A program made the position numbers and the translations under genes. Source: Clostridiales bacterium (GTDB taxonomy: Bacteria > Bacillota > Clostridia > Peptostreptococcales > JAAYPU01). Taken from it: DNA of 5,697 bases. Of this stretch, positions 1 through 5,697 are shown piece by piece. The DNA is taken from the NCBI GenBank assembly GCA_012519645.1, contig JAAYPU010000144.1:1-5697 (forward strand), given 5' to 3'. How positions within the stretch are numbered: the stretch's first letter is position 1; the number at the start of each line of letters is the position of its first letter. The notes beneath the pieces were generated by a model. The model worked only from the letters and a program-made list of their open reading frames with translations. It was not told the origin of the DNA and did not search any database.

Positions 1-209
1 CTGTCGGCAATTATAGAATAAAGCTTCTCGCTATATGAAGAGACCTCCACAGCAAGCAAAGCACGCTGGTACTTTTCATTTAGAGCATTTTGATATGTAC
101 TGAGCTTAAGCAGATTTGTATAGGTTACTGCTCCGATAATGATAATTATTATTATAGAAATAATAAGATTTAATGATAGCTTTTTTTTAATGGATAGATT
201 TTTTAGCAT
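1..209 (-). CDS. Membrane sensor, N-terminal part; probable methyl-accepting chemotaxis protein (cut by window edge)
   Basis: Only the first 69 codons lie in the window; the gene continues past position 1. The start is the ATG at 209-207, preceded by a perfect AGGAGG (222-217 on the minus strand) with a 7-nt gap. The protein begins MLKNLSIKKKLSLNL, a short basic cytoplasmic tail, followed by one hydrophobic helix at about residues 11-30 that includes a run of seven isoleucines (19-25). After that it becomes a hydrophilic, helix-forming segment (about 31-69) ending in YSEKLYSIIAD. This layout, basic tail, first transmembrane helix, then an extracellular helical sensor domain, is that of clostridial methyl-accepting chemotaxis proteins, which pass ligand signals to CheA through a C-terminal domain not visible here. 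A sensor histidine kinase with the same N-terminal layout cannot be excluded. The gene is certain; the family is an inference from the first helix and the following motif. Confidence 0.7.
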   Translation of the reverse strand, partial: MLKNLSIKKKLSLNLIISIIIIIIIGAVTYTNLLKLSTYQNALNEKYQRALLAVEVSSYSEKLYSIIAD

Positions 210-397
210 ATATTTTCCTCCTGTAAAATTTGTCGTCAGTAATTTCTTCCAAGGAAATTATAATACAAATAATAGACAAATAAAAGAAATTATCATGAAA
301 ATTGTCGATTTCAGGCAATAACAAACAAACAAAGAAAAATAAGTTTATAACCAAAAAAAACATATAAACATATAATACCTTTGTGGAGGTGATGTGC
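210..397. other. Divergent intergenic region between the sensor gene and asnB
   Basis: This A/T-rich stretch separates two divergently read genes and must hold both start regions. A TATAAT lies at 371-376 on the plus strand, but a start from it would leave only about 15 nt before the asnB ATG and I see no good -35 box for it. A second TATAAT at 259-264 (plus) overlaps a minus-strand TATAAT at 262-257; neither has a convincing -35 at 16-18 bp. I see no T-box leader: there is no specifier-loop or antiterminator-like stem and no GGTGG T-box core. I also see no clear terminator. Assigning the promoters would need transcript start mapping. Confidence 0.5.
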
Positions 398-2242
398 ATG
401 TGCGGAATAGCAGGTTGGATAAACAGGACGGAGGATATTAGCGGTCATACTCATGTAATAAAAAGAATGACTGATGTTTTAGTACATAGAGGGCCGGATG
501 ATTCAGGGATATTAGCGTATAAGCATGCACTGTTGGGGCATAGACGCTTGGCTGTTGTTGATCCAAAAGGTGGAGCGCAGCCAATGACAAAGGTTTGCGG
601 TCAGAAAAAATATTCCATCGTATATAACGGAGAACTATATAATACGGAAGAAATAAGAAAATTATTATTGGAAAAAGGATATGGTTTTAAATCTTATTCC
701 GATACGGAGGTATTGCTTACTGCATATATGGAATGGGGCGGAGCTTGTTTAAATTATATTAATGGTATATATGCCTTTGGAGTTTGGGATGAAGATGAAA
801 AAACCCTTTTTCTCGCGAGGGATCCATTAGGCGTTAAACCATTGTTTTATACTATAAAAGGGGATACGCTTGTTTTTGCATCCGAAATAAAAGCTCTTTT
901 ACAGCATCCGATGATAGAACCTATTGTAAATGAAGAAGGTCTTCTTGAAATATTGGGGATAGGTCCTGCAAGGTCACTAGGCAGCGGTGTCTTTAGAGAC
1001 ATTTCCGAAATTCCTCCGGCTCATAGTCTGACATTCGATCCAAAAGGAATGAAACTGGAAGAATATTGGAAGCTGGAAGCAAAAGAACATACTGAAGATT
1101 TAAAAACGACTATAGAACATACAAGGAGCCTGCTTTTTGACGCTATTGAGAGGCAGTTAGTGAGCGATGTACCCCTATGTACATTTTTATCAGGCGGTCT
1201 GGATTCCAGCATTATTTCTGCTGTTACATCAAAAGCTTTTAAGAGGGAAAGCAAAGGTATATTAAACACCTTTTCCATAGACTATGTCGATAATGAAGCA
1301 CATTATTTATTCAATGAACTGCAGCCAGATTTAGACAGCCAATGGGTGCCTTTTATTTCAAAATATATAGGAGGCAATCATACAAATATTATTTTGAGTA
1401 ATGAGGAGTTAGCAGGAAAGCTTTATGATGCTGTTCTTGCAAATGACCTGCCGGGAATGGCAGATATAGATTCGTCGCTATTGCTATTTTGTAAAGAAGT
1501 CCGGAAAAAAGCAACCGTAGCATTATCCGGCGAATGTGCTGATGAAATATTCGGAGGTTATCCATGGTTCAGAAAGGAGCACTTAAATTCAAATACCTTT
1601 CCCTGGGCAAAATCCATAGAACATAGAAAGAAAATATTATCTCAGGAATTTAAAAATATTCCATTGGAGGAATATGTAAAGCAAAGATATACAGATACCA
1701 TAAACAATACGCCAAAATGCAGAGGCGAGTCCCCGGAGGAAGAAAAAACGAGAGAAATGTTTTATTTAAATATTAAGTGGTTCATGGTCACATTATTAAA
1801 CAGAAAAGACAGAATGAGCATGAATAGCAGCCTTGAAGTCAGAGTCCCATTTGCAGATTATCGTATCGTAGAATATGCATACAATATCCCCGGCAAAATG
1901 AAATTTTATAATGACAGGGAAAAGGGATTATTGAGAAAAGCATTTGAAGGAATACTTCCCGATGAAATATTATTGAGAAAGAAAAGCCCGTTTCCCAAGA
2001 CCTATAATCCAATATACACCTGTGCTGTCCAAAAATGGCTGATGAATATTCTGGATGATAACGAATCTCCTTTGTTTGATATTGTTGATAAGGATACGGT
2101 CAGGGAAATTGCGGAAACACAGGGAAGAAGCTTTGAAAAGCCCTGGTATGGTCAGCTGATGATGGGTCCTCAGATAATGGCATATCTAATCCAAATCGAT
2201 ATATGGATGAGGGAGTACAAGGTAAGAATAACTAAGAACTAA
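398..2242 (+). CDS. asnB: Asparagine synthase (glutamine-hydrolysing), AsnO/YisO type
   Basis: This cytoplasmic enzyme makes asparagine from aspartate, ATP and glutamine-derived ammonia. The start is the ATG at 398, because class II glutaminase domains need a cysteine directly after the initiator methionine: from here the protein begins MCGIAGW, with Cys2 as the nucleophile. GGAGG at 385-389 sits 8 nt upstream. The in-frame GTG at 383 and ATG at 392 are rejected because they would bury this cysteine. The glutaminase domain (about 2-200) shows HRGPDD, GHRRLAVVD, YNGELYN (Asn77, Gly78) and SDTEVLL (Asp102). The synthase domain (about 245-600) has the ATP-pyrophosphatase loop SGGLDSS at 265-271, then ALSGECADEIFGGYPWF, RKDRMSM and LEVRVPFAD. 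The cysteine in SGECADE, the YPWF that follows it and the 614-residue length agree, from memory, with Bacillus subtilis AsnO rather than AsnB. In B. subtilis asnO is linked to sporulation; whether that holds here is unknown. The gene is intact and appears to be transcribed alone. Confidence 0.95.
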   Translation: MCGIAGWINRTEDISGHTHVIKRMTDVLVHRGPDDSGILAYKHALLGHRRLAVVDPKGGAQPMTKVCGQKKYSIVYNGELYNTEEIRKLLLEKGYGFKSYSDTEVLLTAYMEWGGACLNYINGIYAFGVWDEDEKTLFLARDPLGVKPLFYTIKGDTLVFASEIKALLQHPMIEPIVNEEGLLEILGIGPARSLGSGVFRDISEIPPAHSLTFDPKGMKLEEYWKLEAKEHTEDLKTTIEHTRSLLFDAIERQLVSDVPLCTFLSGGLDSSIISAVTSKAFKRESKGILNTFSIDYVDNEAHYLFNELQPDLDSQWVPFISKYIGGNHTNIILSNEELAGKLYDAVLANDLPGMADIDSSLLLFCKEVRKKATVALSGECADEIFGGYPWFRKEHLNSNTFPWAKSIEHRKKILSQEFKNIPLEEYVKQRYTDTINNTPKCRGESPEEEKTREMFYLNIKWFMVTLLNRKDRMSMNSSLEVRVPFADYRIVEYAYNIPGKMKFYNDREKGLLRKAFEGILPDEILLRKKSPFPKTYNPIYTCAVQKWLMNILDDNESPLFDIVDKDTVREIAETQGRSFEKPWYGQLMMGPQIMAYLIQIDIWMREYKVRITKN

Positions 2243-2253
2243 GAGTTGAGGAG

Positions 2254-2276
2254 ACTTTTGCAAAGTTTGCAAAAGT
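2254..2276. repeat. Perfect 23-bp palindrome just after asnB
   Basis: The arms ACTTTTGCAAA (2254-2264) and TTTGCAAAAGT (2266-2276) are exact reverse complements around a single central G. It starts 11 bp after the asnB stop codon. As RNA it would form an 8-bp stem with a 7-nt loop, followed by TTCATTAATTCT, which is only moderately U-rich. It could be a weak terminator for asnB or a protein-binding site; the sequence alone does not decide. Confidence 0.7.
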
Positions 2277-2299
2277 TTCATTAATTCTACATTATTATT

Positions 2300-2327
2300 T
2301 TAGGAAATTTTATTATGAATTTCCTAA
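2300..2327. repeat. Hairpin-forming inverted repeat, possible asnB transcript end
   Basis: TTAGGAAATT (2300-2309) and AATTTCCTAA (2318-2327) are perfect 10-bp arms around an 8-nt loop. No run of T follows (TAATATTGATAAA), so it is not a classic intrinsic terminator. It may protect the 3' end of the asnB transcript or act with the palindrome just upstream. Confidence 0.5.
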
Positions 2328-2374
2328 TAATATTGATAAATTCCCGGAAAGATATGCTTAAAATGGAATTGTAT

Positions 2375-2403
2375 TTGATATTTAGAAACAGATATTATAT
2401 AAT
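2375..2403 (+). promoter_or_regulatory. Sigma-A-type promoter of the membrane protein operon
   Basis: A -35 box TTGATA (2375-2380) and a -10 box TATAAT (2398-2403) are separated by exactly 17 bp. This is one mismatch from the housekeeping consensus. Transcription would begin near 2410, giving a leader of about 39 nt before the ATG at 2449. It is the best promoter in the window, and its position marks the operon as independent of asnB. Confidence 0.8.
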
Positions 2404-2448
2404 GAAACCAAATTATACAAAATTAATAGAAAAATGTAGAGGGATAGC

Positions 2449-2790
2449 ATGAACGCATTGAATGCATCTCTTTTTACGGAAGATGTTATTAAGTTTGCAA
2501 TAGGAGTTGCTATAATCACTGCAATTGTATTTATCATTTGGCTGCTTCTTCGTGAAATGAGATTATGGTATTGGAAAACAAATAATTTGCTAAAAATGTT
2601 ACGGCATATTGAAAAACGTATACGACAATTAGAATTGATGGTAGAAGAACTGTCGCAAGAGGTTACGTCTATAGGTCGAAATACGGATAAAATGTCTAAT
2701 ATTTTTGGAAGTGCGGTAATCGATACCAAACAAACTGAGATTACTGAGATTGAAGACGAAGAAAAAATAGCGGAGAAGATAAGAGACTAA
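2449..2790 (+). CDS. Small single-pass membrane protein with a cytoplasmic coiled coil, unknown function
   Basis: I do not recognise a named family for this 113-residue protein. The ATG is preceded by AGAGGGA at 2438-2444 with a short 4-nt gap, so translation may be modest. One hydrophobic helix spans about residues 16-34. The acidic residues before it (E11, D12) and basic residues after it (R35, R38, K43) predict an outside N-terminus and a cytoplasmic C-terminus. Residues 47-75 form an unbroken heptad pattern of hydrophobic positions, L47, L51, I54, I58, L61, V65, L68, V72 and I75, spaced 4-3-4-3, which is a strong coiled-coil signature and suggests dimerisation or docking. The C-terminal tail (about 90-113) is acidic. 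The gene follows a near-consensus promoter and lies 46 bp before the zinc-ribbon membrane protein gene on the same strand, so the two are probably co-transcribed and may work together at the membrane. The reading frame is convincing; the function is not known. Confidence 0.85.
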   Translation: MNALNASLFTEDVIKFAIGVAIITAIVFIIWLLLREMRLWYWKTNNLLKMLRHIEKRIRQLELMVEELSQEVTSIGRNTDKMSNIFGSAVIDTKQTEITEIEDEEKIAEKIRD

Positions 2791-2836
2791 TAAAAATATG
2801 AATCAGACAAATAAGTTCTTTGCGAGGTGAAAGTAT

Positions 2837-3838
2837 ATGTATTGTACAAAATGCGGACAAGAGATAGATGAAAATGATGTATTTTGTCCTAGCTGCAGCA
2901 GTAAACTTAATGATGAAGATTATGGCAACGATATAGCTATAGATAGGATGGAAGATTTAGACCATGACGACAGGGTAAATAATTTATTCGATTTTAACAG
3001 TAAGTTAAAGAATTCGGGAAACGGAAACGTAGACCAGGAATATGAGAAGTATAAAAAAAGCATTTTTAATAAACAAATAGAAGTTTTTGATAATGATGAG
3101 CTTGATGATTTTTATGATGATGACGACGGATTTAAAAGTATTGGAAGCAAAATCTTAATTATTTTATTGGTTATCGCTTTTGTAACAGCAACTGCCCTTG
3201 CAGTCAAGTTCTTCTTTTTTGAAACTGAGCCTAAGGATATAACGCCGCCGGATCAACAATCAGGGCAGCAGCAGAACAATAATAATACTCAGAATCCACC
3301 GGATACAGTGAAGGAAGAACCTCTTTCCGAAAGAGATAAGATATTAAAAGCAGTAACAGCATATAACGAAAATATTCAAGAAGTGAAAAGCAATTCAGAG
3401 TTAAAATATAATTCTGCTCAAAGCTTTAATGAAAAGGATGTAAGTTCATCGGTACCGGTGACCAATACATTATGGAAAACAATAGCCGGAAAAGAGGTCC
3501 GATACGAAGAAGCTATTATAAAAGCTTTGATACAATTTAATTCAAAATGGATCGATTACATCAACAATAATGATAAGACGGTATTGTCCTTAGTGGAAAA
3601 AAACAGCAAAGCATATAAAAATGCTGTAAACTTTAATAAGAGTGGGGTATATGAAGAATTTCTGCTATTTGAAATAGGGGAAATTCGCAAAGGAAGCAAA
3701 GGATACTATGTATGGACACACGAAAAAATCAAGGCGGTAAAAGACGGAAAGTCAGACATAAAAGAATATTACTGGGTATACAAATTAGTTGAAGGACAGT
3801 ATGATTTCTTTGTATCCGATTATTATAAATATAAATAA
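2837..3838 (+). CDS. Zinc-ribbon single-pass membrane protein, TcaA/YvbJ-like
   Basis: The 333-residue protein starts at an ATG with GAGGTGA (2824-2830) 6 nt upstream. Domains in order: an N-terminal zinc ribbon with C3-x2-C6 and C17-x2-C20 (YCTKCGQEI, then FCPSCSSKL); a long acidic, poorly ordered cytoplasmic segment (about 25-100, with a DDFYDDDDG stretch near 90-98); a transmembrane helix at about 103-128; a Pro/Gln/Asn-rich extracellular linker (about 132-163); and a C-terminal extracellular domain (about 166-333). The last 110 residues (WIDYINNND, KNSKAYKNAV, EEFLLFEIGEI, then alternating strands to the end) resemble the NTF2-like C-terminal domain of TcaA and YvbJ family proteins. Staphylococcal TcaA affects glycopeptide susceptibility and the cell envelope, but the link here rests on architecture only, so no function should be transferred. 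The middle domains of full-length TcaA appear to be absent or replaced by the linker. It is probably the second gene of a two-gene operon ending at the terminator after 3860. Confidence 0.85.
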   Translation: MYCTKCGQEIDENDVFCPSCSSKLNDEDYGNDIAIDRMEDLDHDDRVNNLFDFNSKLKNSGNGNVDQEYEKYKKSIFNKQIEVFDNDELDDFYDDDDGFKSIGSKILIILLVIAFVTATALAVKFFFFETEPKDITPPDQQSGQQQNNNNTQNPPDTVKEEPLSERDKILKAVTAYNENIQEVKSNSELKYNSAQSFNEKDVSSSVPVTNTLWKTIAGKEVRYEEAIIKALIQFNSKWIDYINNNDKTVLSLVEKNSKAYKNAVNFNKSGVYEEFLLFEIGEIRKGSKGYYVWTHEKIKAVKDGKSDIKEYYWVYKLVEGQYDFFVSDYYKYK

Positions 3839-3860
3839 AAGAAATTCAATATAACAGCAA

Positions 3861-3893
3861 AGAGAAGGTTTAAAACCTTCTCTCTTGTTTTTT
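3861..3893 (+). terminator. Rho-independent terminator after the zinc-ribbon gene
   Basis: The arms AGAGAAGGT (3861-3869) and ACCTTCTCT (3875-3883) form a 9-bp stem with a short A/T loop, followed by CTTGTTTTTTG. It begins 22 bp after the stop codon at 3838 and closes the two-gene operon. The converging minus-strand regulator gene ends at 3922, so the same hairpin may also stop transcription from that side, although the T run there (TTGCTGTTATATTG) is poor. Confidence 0.88.
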
Positions 3894-3921
3894 GCAGTTT
3901 TTTAGCAGAAGCTATTTCTAA

Positions 3922-4149
3922 TTAATGTTTTTTGAGGATATACTCCAGATCCACATTTAATACCTTGCATATTTTAATATAGGTAGTTAAAGAAGGTATT
4001 GTTTTTTGACGTTCTATGTCAGATAAATATGTATTAGAAATACCTATTTGCTTAGCCAGCACATTTTGTTTGATAGCTTTTTTCTTTCTTTCAATTTTAA
4101 TATTTTTACCGAGATAACTGATATCCAGTACATCACTCTTATAGTCCAA
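3922..4149 (-). CDS. Small Xre-family (Cro/CI-type) DNA-binding regulator
   Basis: This is a 75-residue protein that is almost entirely one HTH_3 domain (about residues 13-72). The helix-turn-helix is seen in QNVLAKQIGISNTYLSDIERQKTIPS (key residues: A32, G36, S38, L42, I45, E46, P52), followed by the helix LTTYIKICKVLNVDLEYIL. No sensor or oligomerisation domain follows, so it is a stand-alone repressor-type protein. I choose the TTG at 4149-4147 as the start because GGGGGAG ends at 4158, an ideal 8 nt upstream. The longer version from the ATG at 4167 (81 residues) would place the GGGGGG inside the gene and has no ribosome binding site of its own. The gene faces away from pckA across a 337-bp region with symmetric sites, so it may regulate itself and perhaps pckA; that is inference. 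It converges on the zinc-ribbon gene. Confidence 0.85.
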   Translation of the reverse strand: MDYKSDVLDISYLGKNIKIERKKKAIKQNVLAKQIGISNTYLSDIERQKTIPSLTTYIKICKVLNVDLEYILKKH

Positions 4150-4370
4150 TATAAACACTCCCCCCATTAGTATTCTATTAAAAAACCTAAAAGAGTACGA
4201 TTACATATATTCGCTCCTGTTTATGAAATAGTATAATACTTTTAATTTCTACATATAGCCCAATAATCCTTCTGATAATAAGCTAAAAAAACAAAGTATC
4301 CTTAAATGCAATTAAGGTTTTAAATGATGTATTGGCATGTATAAAATTTTGAGGATTTAATAATAATTAC

Positions 4371-4400
4371 TTTACATTTCGACATTAATGATGTTAGAAT
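4371..4400 (+). promoter_or_regulatory. Candidate pckA promoter
   Basis: TTTACA (4371-4376) and TAGAAT (4395-4400) are 18 bp apart, each one mismatch from the sigma-A consensus. A TG at 4392-4393, one base before the -10 box, makes it an extended -10 element. Transcription would begin near 4407, about 80 nt before the pckA start, and would place the large inverted repeat at the very beginning of the transcript. Confidence 0.6.
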
Positions 4401-4417
4401 TATTTTCATGAGAAATC

Positions 4418-4455
4418 ACTATTACATACTATATTAATAAATAGTATGTAACAGT
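4418..4455. repeat. Large inverted repeat in the pckA leader, possible operator or 5' hairpin
   Basis: Arms 4418-4432 (ACTATTACATACTAT) and 4441-4455 (ATAGTATGTAACAGT) match at 14 of 15 positions, with an uninterrupted 11-bp inner core and an 8-nt A/T loop (ATTAATAA). The repeat lies just after the predicted pckA transcription start and ends 16 bp before the GGAGG. It could be an operator for a dimeric repressor such as the neighbouring Xre protein, or a hairpin that stabilises the mRNA 5' end. It is not a terminator: the bases after it are AGAATATAGTAA. Confidence 0.75.
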
Positions 4456-4486
4456 AGAATATAGTAATATTGGAGGATGGGGAGTT

Positions 4487-5697
4487 TTGTCTACGAAATA
4501 TAAGTATGACAGGAAAGAGATCGGCATTCACAATCCGCTTTTTTCTGCATCAAGAACAACCATTGAAACGGCATTTTTGGGGAATAATGTCAAGGACGTA
4601 AAGGATCTTAAAGAAGCCTATGAGCTTGCGAAAAAATCGCCCGGAACAATTGTTATCGATATGCCTGTATATGAACCCGAAAAGATAGGATTGAACCCGG
4701 GAGCAAATATATTATTATTTAACGATGGAGAAACCACAGGTCGTTTCGCCGGTGCCAGAAGGATACTTGGAGAAAAGGGCGTAGATGAAAAAGAGTCCAC
4801 GGCAATCCTGCGTGAAGCGGTATATGGAATCAGATATAAAACTATGTATCACGCTCAGGTCTATATAGGTCTTCATCAGGACTTTATGGTGAGAGCGCAT
4901 CTATTAATACCCGAAAACCATGAGAATATTTTATATAATTGGATGCTGAATTTTCAATATATCAATGAATACTATGAAAAAATGTATAAAGATTCAAAAG
5001 AGATAACCGGAGAAGGCGATATATACATATTTTCTGATCCGGATTGGCAGCATAAGGATTATTCTGATGGGATGGCATATTTTGACCCGCAGCATAACTG
5101 CGCGGCACTATTAGGTTTGAGATATTTTGGAGAACACAAAAAAGGAACCTTAACATTGGCTTGGGGCATTGCAAACAGAAATGGATATGCTTCTTGTCAT
5201 GGAGGATTAAAAAGATATAATCTGAGCCCGGATAATAAATATGTAATGGGTGTTTTTGGACTTTCGGGTTCCGGAAAATCAACAATTACTCATGCAAAGC
5301 ATGATGGAAAATACGATATTACCATTATCCATGATGATGCATACATCATTTCCACAGAAGACGGTTCTTCCGTTGCTTTGGAACCATCATATTTTGATAA
5401 GACACAGGATTACCCTCTGACAGAGCCATCTAATAAATTTTTAATAACTGTACAGAATTGCGGTGCATGTCTGGATTCAGACGGAAAAAGAGTTTTGGTT
5501 ACTGAAGACATACGAAACGGTAACGGCAGAGCCATAAAATCAAAGCTTTGGGCGGATAACAGAGTAGATAAGCTTGATGAACCGATCAATGCCATCGTTT
5601 GGATAATGAAGGATCCAACCCTGCCGCCGGTCATCAGAGTCACGGATTCGGTTCTCGCTGCAGTCATGGGAGCGACGCTAGCCACTAAAAGGACTTC
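4487..5697 (+). CDS. pckA: Phosphoenolpyruvate carboxykinase (ATP), divergent type; C-terminus cut by window edge
   Basis: The enzyme interconverts oxaloacetate plus ATP with phosphoenolpyruvate, CO2 and ADP in the cytoplasm, in gluconeogenesis or, in fermenters, in the reverse anaplerotic direction. The window holds the first 403 residues; about a quarter or more of the protein is missing at the right edge. The start is the TTG at 4487 (TTG-TCT-ACG-AAA), with GGAGG at 4472-4476 10 nt upstream; no in-frame ATG occurs until about residue 60. Landmarks align with Escherichia coli PckA: TGRFAGARR (Arg86, oxaloacetate-binding arginine region); RYFGEHKKG (Lys218/Lys219, metal-ligand lysine region); SCHGG (His238, metal-ligand histidine); the P-loop GLSGSGKST (258-266, Lys264); HDD (282-284, metal-binding aspartates); GNGRAI (arginine region); and MKDPTLPPV followed by VMGATLATKRTS at the cut end. 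The P-loop has Ser where the E. coli enzyme has Thr (GLSGTGKTT), and overall similarity is low, so this is a divergent clostridial branch. Substrate choice (ATP rather than GTP) is inferred from the family. Confidence 0.9.
   Translation, partial: MSTKYKYDRKEIGIHNPLFSASRTTIETAFLGNNVKDVKDLKEAYELAKKSPGTIVIDMPVYEPEKIGLNPGANILLFNDGETTGRFAGARRILGEKGVDEKESTAILREAVYGIRYKTMYHAQVYIGLHQDFMVRAHLLIPENHENILYNWMLNFQYINEYYEKMYKDSKEITGEGDIYIFSDPDWQHKDYSDGMAYFDPQHNCAALLGLRYFGEHKKGTLTLAWGIANRNGYASCHGGLKRYNLSPDNKYVMGVFGLSGSGKSTITHAKHDGKYDITIIHDDAYIISTEDGSSVALEPSYFDKTQDYPLTEPSNKFLITVQNCGACLDSDGKRVLVTEDIRNGNGRAIKSKLWADNRVDKLDEPINAIVWIMKDPTLPPVIRVTDSVLAAVMGATLATKRT

Larger units (their letters stand above)
4150..4486. 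other. Divergent intergenic region between the Xre gene and pckA
   Basis: This A/T-rich region contains no protein-coding gene that I can support on either strand. From left to right it holds: the regulator's leader with a ribosome-binding-site-like AGGAG followed by ATG-TAA (minus strand, 4218-4201); an 11-bp palindrome AGTAT-A-ATACT at 4230-4240 overlapping a minus-strand TATACT (4235-4230), a possible -10 box of the regulator; a small hairpin CCTTAA/TTAAGG at 4300-4317, followed by TTTT on the plus strand and, about 8 nt on, by a T run on the minus strand, perhaps a weak terminator; a pckA promoter candidate at 4371-4400; and a large inverted repeat at 4418-4455. Confidence 0.6.

Noticed and set aside
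225..308. Near-repeat AAAATTTGTCG (225-235) and AAAATTGTCG (298-307) in the divergent region
   Set aside because: It is a short, imperfect, A/T-biased repeat without symmetry; not enough to call a binding site.
210..397. T-box or other riboswitch upstream of asnB
   Set aside because: The leader is short, and I see no T-box core, antiterminator or terminator hairpin.
139..399. Short open frames on both strands (139-321 plus; 187-399 minus)
   Set aside because: They have low-complexity, A/T-driven composition and no ribosome binding site, and they overlap the divergent promoters and the sensor gene start.
1021..1278. Open frame on the minus strand inside asnB
   Set aside because: It lies wholly antisense to the conserved synthase domain and has no recognisable protein features.
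2382..2729. 115-codon minus-strand open frame opposite the coiled-coil gene
   Set aside because: The plus-strand frame has a promoter, a ribosome binding site and a clear transmembrane/heptad pattern; the antisense frame has none of these and would run through the promoter.
4150..4167. ATG at 4167 as start of the Xre gene
   Set aside because: No ribosome binding site precedes it, while the GGGGGAG just inside it is ideally placed for the TTG at 4149. It remains possible.
4618..5685. Several minus-strand open frames opposite pckA (4618-4800, 4715-4900, 4962-5285, 5410-5685)
   Set aside because: The plus strand encodes a conserved carboxykinase throughout; these are antisense shadows.

Overview
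The window looks like chromosomal DNA of a low-GC Gram-positive bacterium, most likely a member of the Clostridia. The supports are strongly A/T-rich intergenic DNA, AGGAGG-type ribosome binding sites, a sigma-A-like promoter close to consensus, a rho-independent terminator, frequent AGA and ATA codons, and protein types common in Firmicutes (an AsnO-like asparagine synthase, a TcaA/YvbJ-like zinc-ribbon membrane protein, a small Xre regulator). I see no insertion sequence, CRISPR array, tRNA, rRNA or phage gene.

Layout, left to right. (1) Positions 1-209, minus strand: the first 69 residues of a membrane sensor, probably a methyl-accepting chemotaxis protein, running off the left edge. (2) 210-397: an A/T-rich divergent intergenic region. 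(3) 398-2242, plus strand: a complete glutamine-hydrolysing asparagine synthase of the AsnO (YisO) type, 614 residues. (4) 2243-2448: an intergenic region with a perfect 23-bp palindrome, a second hairpin, and a good promoter (TTGATA, 17-bp spacer, TATAAT). (5) 2449-2790 and 2837-3838, plus strand: a probable two-gene operon with that promoter at its head and a rho-independent terminator at its end. It encodes a one-helix membrane protein with a cytoplasmic coiled coil, then a zinc-ribbon, single-pass membrane protein with a TcaA-type extracellular C-terminal domain. (6) 3922-4149, minus strand: a 75-residue Xre/Cro-CI-type DNA-binding protein. (7) 4150-4486: a divergent regulatory region with a candidate promoter for the next gene, a large inverted repeat and recurring ATAGTAT half-sites. 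(8) 4487 to the right edge, plus strand: the first 403 residues of a divergent ATP-type phosphoenolpyruvate carboxykinase.

These are mostly separate housekeeping or accessory units rather than one system. The two links worth attention are the membrane protein pair (coiled coil plus zinc ribbon/TcaA-like), whose function is not known, and the small Xre regulator facing pckA, where symmetric sites near both start regions suggest, as a hypothesis only, that the regulator controls itself and pckA. No clearly new biological system is visible in the window.
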